NCBI GenBank assembly: GCA_963691655.1
Contig: OY829328.1
Coordinates: 87,610,400 to 87,674,399 of the forward strand
Length of the DNA: 64,000 nt
Direction of reading: 5' to 3'
Source of the DNA: Toxonevra muliebris
Lineage: Eukaryota > Arthropoda > Insecta > Diptera > Pallopteridae
In this document: positions 25,502 through 34,397 of the stretch, one piece after another
Numbering within the stretch: position 1 is the stretch's first letter
Layout: every line of letters begins with the position of its first letter
Notes under the pieces: generated by a model
Seen by the model: only the letters and a program-made list of their open reading frames with translations
The model's database searches: none
Told to the model about the DNA's origin: nothing
Made by a program: the position numbers and the translations under genes

Positions 25502-26550
25502 GGGGACGGCCAATGTGACGGCTGGAAAAACGAGTGATTTTCGGGAATTTTTTTGATGTGTCAAATAAAGGAATATAGGGATCGCTTTATATTCATTTAA
25601 TTAAGCGCACTTCCAATAATACCATATTTCCATAAATTTTTATTAAAAAATATTGAATAGTTTTTTTGACGATTTGGGCGTTGCCGAAAAGCATCGAAAG
25701 CGTCGATTTTTCAAGAACGGATTTTCTGAAAAACAAAATTTTTAGTTTTTAATAATCTATAGTATGAGTATAATTCGCGTCGCAAGTAGCGTTTTTTTCC
25801 ACAAAATGGCGACTGATTGAAAATTTTTTCATGTTTTCGACCATTTTTTTTTTGTTTCAAAAGAGCGTAAAAAATAGTAAGAATCAAAAATTTGAAAATC
25901 GGCTACGCTTAACGATAGCCACAAAGATGAATAAAAAAGACTAGTTGGTAAGGCCCCAGTAACTGGGGCTATTTTTTTTTTTTTTTTTTTTTTGCTCAAG
26001 AAATCTCTTTATGAAAAAACAAATATCAAAAGAGAACCAAATAACTCGTTGATGTTTGTTTTGTTATTTGTGTATGCAGATAATTCGTTAGATAATTCTG
26101 AGAGATGCCGTTACTCATGTCTTCTCTCTTTCTCTTATTTATTATTTACTGCCGCTTAAGCAATGATTTTTACAATGATGAATGCAATGTTTTGTTCAAT
26201 GAGTGAATTTTAAAGAACTTTCGACGCTAATATTTTGGAATTGGGTAAACCGATTTTAAATTTTTGGCTAACCTACTCATCAAGCTCTTTAAATTGATAT
26301 ATAATTTAATTTTTGGAACAAAATTGTAATTACACTAATAAATGTATAGATTGAAGATCGGTTAATATTTGATCGAGTTATCGACGCGACCAGTTCGAAA
26401 AAAGTCGTTTCGAGAAAAACACTTTTAAAGTTTTCAGCCCATTAAGTTTTCAGCCTACTTACTATCACTAAAATGTCTGTAACTCAGGTAATTTTTGGAA
26501 TTTTGACTTGAAATTTAAATTTTTTTGACCCGTCACAGTAGCCCTCGCCC
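25502..26550. mobile_element. TTAA-flanked non-autonomous element, 1049 bp
   Basis: It is bounded by TTAA on both sides (25498-25501 and 26551-26554). The termini are inverted repeats: GGGGACGGCCAATGTGACGG on the left and, reverse complemented, GGGCGAGGGCTACTGTGACG on the right, about 17 of 21 matched with one gap. TTAA target duplication is characteristic of piggyBac and Kolobok superfamilies; the GGG terminus does not resemble canonical piggyBac CCC ends. No transposase ORF is present. It splits an RNase H coding sequence cleanly. A 380-bp interior portion recurs inverted at 40535-40904. Confidence 0.75.
25960..26342 (+). repeat. Dispersed repeat, copy A
   Basis: From the AACTGGGGCTA block to the TTACACTAATA block, this segment aligns with the reverse complement of 40535-40904 at roughly 90 percent identity by eye. 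The alignment includes runs such as CGACGCTAATATTTTGGAAT and TTTATTATTTACT.CCGCTTAAG. Confidence 0.85.
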
Positions 26551-26697
26551 TTAATGGGTAGACATACAGTAAGATTAGATGAAATTAGTCTAATCTTGCA
26601 GTGATTCTCACTCCGTAACTGGGAGAGTCGCACAGTTTTACTGTGGTCTCACAATGAGTGTGCTTTCATACAAAAGGCTGTCACTCCAACCTAACCT

Positions 26698-26880
26698 AAT
26701 GGACTAAAGATGAGCCTAGGGACAATACCATATACAAATTAGTTGTTAGAATATAAACTAATGGACAAATCATAAATCAATGAAAAAAATATGAACTAAT
26801 GAAGAAAATATAAACTAATGGATAAAATATAAACCAATCAGCAAAACAGAAATAAAAACAAAATTTAAACCAATATACGC
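26698..26880 (-). repeat. Degenerate 19-bp minisatellite, minus orientation, right part
   Basis: AATGGACTAAAGATGAGCCT, AATGGACAAATCATAAATCA and AATGGATAAAATATAAACCA continue the array interrupted at 25143. Confidence 0.65.
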
Positions 26881-28435
26881 TAAGGGACGATTAGAGATAA
26901 AAATAAATTGAAATAAACTAAAATGTAATTTTTCGTAGACATATGCGCCACATATAAAAATGCAAACATTTTTCGAAAATATTAATATTTTTTCTCTTTT
27001 TTTTTAAGATAATAAATATATATCTATAGTATAATCTAGATAATAATATTACAATAACAAAAATTACGACTACAAAACTTTAATATGCTTAAAGTACATA
27101 CGCGTAGTAGATGGCGGTGATGGTGTGATGATGGAAATAATAATATTAATATGGCTTCAAGGAGCAAAGTTCAAAACTTATAATAGAGAAGTAAGTACAA
27201 ATAAAAGTAGAAGAAGAAGAAGAAGGAAAAGCAACAGAAAGGCAGGGTGAAGAGAGTGAAGAGAAAAATAAGTAAAAGAAAAACTGGTGTATGTATAATT
27301 GTTTAAGTAAATTTTATAATACATATGTACAAATCAACCTCAACTGAACCCTGCCTTCATTCACCGCCAACACTACCACCACATCACTGCAACGCAACCC
27401 AAAGCGCTTTAGTTAGTTTTTTTTTATTCTGTTTCTGCAACTAAATTTGCATTTAGCACAAAAGTGTGCAGTGAAGAGAAAAACTGCAGCACTGCAGTAA
27501 AGTAAAAATTAAAATGAAAAAATATTCTTTCGAAGAAAAAACTGAAAAAAAAAACAGAAAAAACTAAGCAATCAAGTCAAGAAAAGAAAACTTAAATAGA
27601 ACACAGAAAATATAACGTAAGTAAAAAAATGAATTATGAAAAATGAAATGAAAGCAAAGTGTAGAAATTGAAAGAAAAATGTCCACCACAAAGTTATGTC
27701 GCTTATGTATTTTTTTTTTTTTTTTTGCTTTGAGGCGGAAAAAAGATTCTCTACTTTTTAAAGAAATATTTAGCGTCTCTGGATTTTTTTTTTTTTTTTT
27801 TTTGTACATATTTTTGCGTACTGTTTTTTTTTTTGCACTATTTTATCTTATCTCGATTTGATGTGTGAGTTGAGGTTGAATTGAATTGCGTCGAGTTCTT
27901 TCGCTTTAATTTCGTTTAGTTTGATTTGGTTTAAGAGCGTTTTTGCGTTTAATTTTATGTATATGTGATCAAGTGAAGCTGAACTGAAGCGTTTTCTTTC
28001 TAGCTGCTGATTTTACATTTTCAAGTTGAATATTTTATTTTTAGCTTTTAGTGTGAGCACTAAATAGTTTTCTTCTTACGTTTTACTGCTACTTTTGGCA
28101 TTGTTGACGACGGCGGCCCTGCCGTCATTGCTGAGCGATGGTATCGTCATAGAATTAAACGTTAGAGCATGTGATCAGTATAGATATAAAAAATGTATTT
28201 GAACTTTGTTGTGTATATTAATGCGAGTGAAATTTTGCAGCTAACTTTTTGGATGTACTTAGTCGTAGAGCAAAAGATTAGATTTGTTAGGAAATAGAGT
28301 TTTATTTCGGGCAGAACTTTTCCATAGTTTCAGAGATAATCATGATTGAATTGGTTACTTTCTGTATCACGAATTAACATTGCAAAAATATGAACGAATT
28401 GACTAAACATTTCGGAAAGGAATAATTTTAACACA
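26881..28435. other. AT-rich DNA, no gene seen
   Basis: It contains an AGAAGAAGAAG run near 27205-27225 and long poly-T tracts at about 27712-27726 and 27787-27803. No coding segment recognised. Confidence 0.5.
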
Positions 28436-28530
28436 CTAGACAAAATATTACTAAATGGATAAAATATGATCCAATGGACAAAATATGAATTATTGGCCAA
28501 CAAATGAAGCAATGAACAGAATACAAACTA
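28436..28530 (-). repeat. Short remnant of the 19-bp minisatellite, minus orientation
   Basis: Units AAATGGATAAAATATGATCC, AATGGACAAAATATGAATTA and CAATGAACAGAATACAAAC lie in tandem. Confidence 0.65.
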
Positions 28531-29470
28531 TAATGTCAGGTACTCTGGCAAAAAAGTCCTTTGCAATTATTTAATTATATTTTAGAATGTGCTTCCTCTA
28601 AGCACAAGTTTCAAATTTGACATCGCTGCATATAGAACAACAACAGGAACGATACAAAAAATATCACGCTGATGGATTCAAAAGCCAATATAATTTAGAT
28701 TCAGTTTTAGCATTTTAATTTTTTTGAATTTTATTTCACATTTTATTTAGGAATTTTTTGTTTTTATTTGTTTTTTTTTTCTAATTTTTGATTTTGTAAT
28801 TGCTACGCAAATTATTTCATTTCCATTTTTATGTATGGAATTTGTACTATTAAATTTGTATGAATGTACACACGGGCAGATTGAGATATTGCCGAGGGGG
28901 GCTTAATTTTTTTGTCTCTTTAAAACTTACTTTGGATCGTGAGCAATAATCGAAATGTATAAGGTTTTCACGGTCAAACTAAAACCCCAAACCCCCTCCT
29001 ACCCCCTTCTTGAATCAACTAGTGAATATATAATATATGCACAGATATAGATTATACCTCTACTTTTTGATTTAAATTTTATATACGAAATGAAAATGTA
29101 TTTTTAATTTAGTTGTCGCTTATCTCGTTTTTTTTTTTTTTTTTTTTTATTTATTTACTTATTTTTTTTTTTTTTGTTGGAATTGCATTTAATTTTTATA
29201 CTTTTAAATAATGTTTACCTACTTAAATAATTTCTGTGCTTGCATAGAATAAGAGATTTTCTTTATCATTGTAGTGCAGTGTAAATGAGAGATTCATCAA
29301 AGAGATGAGAAGTTTTACCATTTGTTAAAAATTTAGTTTAATCAAATTGCAACTTCTATATTGAGGTAGTAGAATTTCACTCACTTTTGGAATATCTGCA
29401 AAGAGAAAAGAAAACGTATTTCATTAATATGAGAAAAGTTGTAGCTAAAACAGATAAATAAGTATAGCTT
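28531..29470. other. AT-rich DNA, no gene seen
   Basis: Poly-T/TTTA tracts occur at 29131-29175. No gene or structured repeat seen. Confidence 0.5.
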
Positions 29471-29950
29471 AACTATTTATAATGAACAAAATATGGACCA
29501 ATGGTCAAATTATTTCTCAGTGGACAAAATTAAAGCAAATGTCGAACTATGATCGTCAAATTATCGTAAGCGCCATTTTATCGAAAATCATTTTCTTTTA
29601 TCACAAATGACTTTAGTAGCCGGAGCATTTTTCCACTAACTTATTTATGTGCATTTTTAGCAATTCTGGAGAAAATGAGTGGGTAACTTTTAATTTCCCA
29701 TATAATGTCATATAAAGAGAAAGTGCAAAAAACCTTCTCCTGTAGAAGCCACTTTTTGTCGCTTACGATAATTTGACAACCATGAATTCATATGATCCAA
29801 TGGACAAAATATGTTCCAAAGGAAAAACTGAAAAAAGGCAAACTTTAAACAAATGATACAATTTTGAGTAATAACTAAAATAAGAGCTAAAAATAAAATA
29901 TAGTTAAACTAATGAACAAAATCCAAAGAGATTTTGGGGAACTCCATTAA
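29471..29950 (-). repeat. Minisatellite remnant, minus orientation, split by a foldback
   Basis: Units AATATGGACCAATGGTCAAA and AGTGGACAAAATTAAAG on the left, and ATATGATCCAATGGACAAAA on the right, flank the foldback at 29555-29777. Further decayed units run to about 29930. Confidence 0.6.
29555..29777. mobile_element. Foldback/MITE, 223 bp, 18-bp perfect inverted ends
   Basis: GTCAAATTATCGTAAGCG at 29555-29572 is the exact reverse complement of 29760-29777. The interior has no ORF. It lies inside minisatellite units, so it inserted after the array formed. No convincing target duplication was found. Confidence 0.65.
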
Positions 29951-29958
29951 AGAAAATA

Positions 29959-30034
29959 CGTCGCCTGAGAATTGATTTGGCGTATAGGTATATGAATTTG
30001 TACACACATACGCCAAATCAATTCTCGGGCGACG
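29959..30034. ncRNA. Perfect 27-bp hairpin, candidate structured RNA
   Basis: The left arm 29959-29985 (CGTCGCCTGAGAATTGATTT onward) pairs with 30008-30034 across a 22-base loop. The only DNA mismatch (T opposite G) would be a G-U pair in RNA, so the stem is fully paired. Size and shape resemble a microRNA precursor or a tiny foldback transposon. A fully paired stem without bulges is less typical of microRNA precursors. Expression is unknown. Confidence 0.4.
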
Positions 30035-31529
30035 AATAGGTATTTACTAATTTATATATTCCATTAGAAACCTTAAGCTTTAATATATCATTGCGTATAT
30101 TTTTCTTGTTTTTTTTTTTTCTTTTTTAACAATTTCTCTTATCAATTCAGTTAAAAAGAAATTAAATTAAAAATATAGTAAATAAAGCAAATACATAAAA
30201 CAAAAAACCATTTTCATTCATTTCAAGGCAATCATCACGTCAACGTGTGTGTGACGTCGTCTTCGTTTGATTTTAAATAAAAAAACAACTACAAATATGT
30301 GATTATCAGCTGAATTACGAGCTGAATAACAAACTCGCACACATAATAACGAGCTGAATGTATTTTCGGTGAGATTCACAACGTAAAATGAATTGATGAA
30401 TATTTGCAAATTTATTAACTTCAGTCTTCAGTAAATCAACAACAATAACAACAAATTTTTAGATGCTTCTTTAACTTGATTAACATTAATTAATTAACAA
30501 ATTAATCCGTTCAATATATGTATGTATGTTCGTAAGTATGTACTACATTGAAATTATGGAAACGGAAATATGAAATAAAAAATATGAAGAAGAAACAAGA
30601 AGAGGAAGAGTTCAATGGCATTTTAACCCCGACAAGTTGTTGTTGTGAACAATTAAGACTACGCAATTTTTTCGCTTTTTTATTTTTGTTTTGTATAAAT
30701 TCTAAGTAGATTAATTAATAATTGTACACAATTAACTATTAGATACAAACATTGAGTAGTTGTTAGCTATGAAGAAGTTGTATCAATTTGTAATGCATTG
30801 CATGAAGTTACAATTTAAGTTTGAATAAACTTATGAATTAAAATCATTGAGCATAATAACACGCTGTAAATGATGAATGACTTTGTGGAATTATGGAAAT
30901 ATACCAGAATACAAAATATTTACTTCCTAAGGCAAAAAATTAACATGATAGTGTGATGGTTGTTTTTATTATAGGAAGAACTTCTATGTAGACAGATTTT
31001 AAATACAAGATTTAAGGTGAGAAAGCTTTTTACTAGCTCTTCGAAAGATTTATTCTTGTTTCTGAAGATCTATAGCTTAAAATCTTCTATATCTGCTTGT
31101 AATCTTTGCAGATATGTGGCCTCAGAGTTGGAACTCGTTTTTCTAGGAGACCTGCACAGTATTAGCGTAGTGGAACAGCTGTATCTTTAACCCTCTAATG
31201 GGAAGTTACCATCGAAAAGCTTGAAAAATGCATGGACTTTAGGATTTTTTTTAATACAAAATAAATATTTTTGGAAATTAGTTTTAACGTATAAATTTAT
31301 TGAGTAAGTTCGAGATTTATTTATAAAAAATATATAAAATGGCGGCCCTAGCTCTCATCAAATAAAGCCATGCACGGTGAGTTTTGGTCTGCCTTGCCAG
31401 TTCATCTGAAACAAAAACATATTAAAAATTAATAAATTAAACAAAGTTTGGGAGAATTTATTGCATAGCAAAATGGCAACCATTTGAAAAACCCCAAAAA
31501 GTTACAGCTGTCAACGGAGCTGTAGTAGC
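30035..31529. other. AT-rich DNA, no gene seen
   Basis: No coding exon or clear repeat. Short ORFs are AT-biased shadows. Confidence 0.5.
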
Positions 31530-31657
31530 CTCTTAGTGAATGAAGGAATTTTTATTTGGAAAATTTTTTTTTTGGCCACCAAAACCAAATTTTTCAGAAA
31601 AATCATTAACATTTTTTTAAAAATGTAAATTTCACAAACTCCTTCATTCACTAAGAG
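31530..31657. mobile_element. Foldback element, 128 bp, 18-bp perfect inverted ends
   Basis: CTCTTAGTGAATGAAGGA (31530-31547) is the exact reverse complement of 31640-31657. It abuts the broken end of the gag relic at 31675. The centre is T/A rich with CCACCAAAACC. Confidence 0.6.
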
Positions 31658-31674
31658 CGTGAAGATGAAAACTA

Positions 31675-31826
31675 ATTTCACGAGCCTCACCGCGCACCTT
31701 TTGATTAAGGTGGAATAGCTTCTCAACCGGGGACAAGCGTGAATTGTTTATATAAATCGCCCTAAAAGAGGGCCAAGATAAATAATCTCCATGAAATAGT
31801 TCCGTATCGCAAGGCGGAAGAGACAT
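31675..31826 (-). pseudogene. BEL/Pao-type gag fragment, upstream part
   Basis: The minus-strand translation carries LPPCDTELFHGDYLSWPSF then AIYINNSRLSPVEKLFHL and GEAREI. These are the hallmark blocks of the gag domain encoded by BEL/Pao LTR retrotransposons. The reading ends next to the foldback at 31530-31657. The downstream half of a gag lies immediately adjacent but on the opposite strand, so the copy has been rearranged. No protease or reverse transcriptase part is seen. Confidence 0.7.
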
Positions 31827-31843
31827 GTTATGCATTGGTACTG

Positions 31844-32209
31844 ATGGAGTCGGCTCTTAAATTGCAAAACATCGATGTTAGCAGTTGGAACGCTATATTC
31901 ACATATTTATGTTCCACTCGATTATCTGAAAATACTCTGGCTTTATGGGAACGAACATTGAAAGCGAAGACCGAGATACCCAAATGGGTAGATCTCGATA
32001 ATTTTTTAACGAATCGTTTCCAAACTTTAGAAACCGTGTTGGATCTCAAAGGTCCAAGTGTTAGAAATGCGTCTAGGCCGCAAGATTTAATTCGAGGTAG
32101 TACTAGTTCTAGGCGAATTAGTACTAATCATGCAAACATGAATACCAATTCTTGTAAATTATGTCCATCACAGCAACAAGTTTCAAGAATTGTCCGATTG
32201 AATTGGTGA
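31844..32209 (+). pseudogene. BEL/Pao-type gag fragment, downstream part
   Basis: The + strand ORF contains SALKLQNIDVSSWNAIF, STRLSENTLALWERTLKAK, EIPKWVDLDNFLTNRFQTLE and a C-K-L-C-P start of a zinc knuckle. The order matches the second half of a BEL/Pao gag. The zinc-knuckle region then degenerates and the frame stops at 32207-32209. It faces away from the first-half fragment at 31675-31826. Confidence 0.65.
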
Positions 32210-34104
32210 TTGAAGAATTAAACACCTCCTGGATCTATTAGATCGCTCCTTAAAGACATGAAGCATTTGTTAGACACTTCTACGCAAAGCCTTTCAGAAA
32301 GATAAAAAGTCTTGGCAAGAAAGTGAGTTTTTTTTAACAGAAAAAGCTTTCAGCAAATAAAAAATAATAACTGAGGTTTCTAAAGCTTTAAAGTCACAAT
32401 CTAAAATCATTATGCTAGAGAAAAATACCCCCGTTCTCCCTCTTTCTCACTTTGGAAGGCTCTAATGGTGAAGTTCTTTCTGCTCGTACAATGAGGGCGT
32501 TGCGTCATAAAGTTGAATCTCAAATCAGTTTTACACATACAAGCAAATAAATTTTAAAAAAAAAACCCAAAATAATTTTTCACTTTCCCTTTGTTTCTAA
32601 ATAATTTTTGGAAGAGAAATCAATCAAATTGTTATCTCGCCCCACTGTCTATCTATCTGTCTATCTGTTTCACTGCCTGACTGCGTCTGCATCTATCTAG
32701 CTGCATGCTCACATTCATATCTAAATATCTACTCATCAATCTGTAGCCATCCATAGCTGTGTATAAGCATAAGTTATTTTTATTTGTTATTAAAATTAGA
32801 AAGTTCCAAAACGTAAAATTTTATGGTGCAAACTCAATATTTATAGCTATAACAAAAAATCAACACAAGAATTTAATAATTTTCTACTATTTTATTTGTA
32901 TCTAATTACAAAATTGAACCAGAGACGAGCGTGGCACAAAGACTGGCGCAAAAATTATTATACAACAAAGAACAACAACAACGGCAACAACAATAACAAC
33001 ATATGCGGCGGATAGCGTCGCATAGCGTCACGCAAGTACAGCTATATGACCTCTTCAGAACTGTGCAACTTTTAGAAAAATGCAAGCAATAACAGCAGCA
33101 ACAGAGTATTAAAATAAGCAATTTTTGCTACGCTTCAACTTTACTCACTCTAACAGCTAATGGCAATAATGTCTTTGGACGGGATGGAAGATGCTAAACT
33201 AAAGATGCAGATGTGCAACTGTGAAATTGCAAAAAAATAAGATAAATACAAAACTAAAGCACAATTGTAATGCTCTAGCAGCAGCAGCAGCAAAGGCAGC
33301 AGTTGCATGCAACTAGCAACTAAAATGCAGTAGTAGCGTTAAAGTCGCCATCGTCGTCAGAGATTAAAACCGCAAATAAGTAGTAGCCACCGCAGCTGAC
33401 GGGGGAAGCGAAGGAGGGAGGCTAGGCGAGGTGAGGCGAGACGAGAGGAGCAAAAGTAACAACCAACAGTAGAAGTATCTACGCCTTGCATGTCGAAGAG
33501 CAAATGTAGCGCAGCACACACATAGGCAAGCAAAACCCAAACAGAAGAAGAATAAGAAGAAACAGCAGCAGCAGCCAAAGAGAATATCTGCGTTTGTTGC
33601 AAAGACACATACAAAGAAGCTGAAATAAAACCAAATACAAGAAACAAATGTGTTTGTTTTGCTGTAGGTATAGATAAAAATGAAACGAGAAACGAACGTA
33701 TCTACTGCTACTACTAGATATAACTAGAATGCAACCAACTCGCACACACCCAAACACACATACACACATGTAATGTATGCATGCATATCTCTATTCTCTC
33801 TGTCGCTGCTGCTTTTGCTTCTGCCATATGTGTGTATGCATTTGGAGTTCAGTGCAACGACCTGTACAAAAAAAGCAACAACGAAACTCATTTCTGACAA
33901 CGTCGTTGTCGGTATTGCTGCTGCTGCTGTTGTTGTTGTTGTTGTTGTTAGTATTCTCGTTGCCGTTGTCATCGTCATCGTGACACATCCGAAGGGATGT
34001 TTGCTGTTGCCGTTTTTCGTTGCCGACCTCTCTTCTACTGAGTTAAATTAAAGAGAGCATCCCAGCACATTCATATGTGTTTGTGGATGTGAAATGCATA
34101 GATG
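32210..34104. other. Non-coding DNA with triplet repeats, no gene seen
   Basis: CAGCAGCAGCAG near 33280-33301 and a GCT/GTT tract at 33914-33950 generate shadow ORFs on both strands. A CTATCTATCTGT-like run lies near 32646-32702. Nothing resembling an exon was found. Confidence 0.5.
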
Positions 34105-34397
34105 TAGTGTTGCCAGATTTCGCCGATATTTTGGGATTTTCCTACCTTAACAGAGCGTAAGGGATTTTGAGTTTGAAAAAGCGATTTTTGAGCCAATGCC
34201 AATTTTGTTTTATTTAATTTATTTTTGGATGGAAATTCTGAATGAATTGATGATCCAATATTCGCTTTATACTCGTAGAAAAAGAGTTTGTAGTAAATTG
34301 CTTAATAGTATTGCAATTTTATGAGCAATACTTGCAGTCCATAACTATGGACTGCAAGATGAGATTTTTAGAGCTAAATCTCTCTCTGGCAACACTG
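34105..34397. mobile_element. hAT-like MITE, 293 bp
   Basis: The ends are TAGTGTTGCCAGA (34105-34117) and, reverse complemented, CAGTGTTGCCAGA (34397-34385). The interior holds a GTCCATAACTATGGAC palindrome near 34338-34353. Flanking 8-mers match only partly, so the target duplication is not supported. The ends resemble those of the element at 47254-47653. Confidence 0.5.

Larger units (their letters stand above)
25144..26697 (+). mobile_element. 3' fragment of a non-LTR retrotransposon inserted in the minisatellite
   Basis: AATGGAC flanks both sides (25137-25143 and 26698-26704), though the array unit itself contains this word. The left part (25144-25501) translates with a few stops to the end of an RNase H domain: VPLAIKQNYLGEAK, EHIWTTMDKTRTKQLLNLSR, and STTISMLTGHC before the internal insertion. 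After removing that insertion the frame continues GHCLMGRHTVRL, the usual C-terminal motif of such RNase H domains. The 3' end finishes in AACCTAACCTA rather than poly(A). Confidence 0.65.

Noticed and set aside
33773..34051. Ser/Val/Ala-rich ORFs on both strands
   Set aside because: They are shadows of a GCT/GTT microsatellite; composition is dictated by the triplets.
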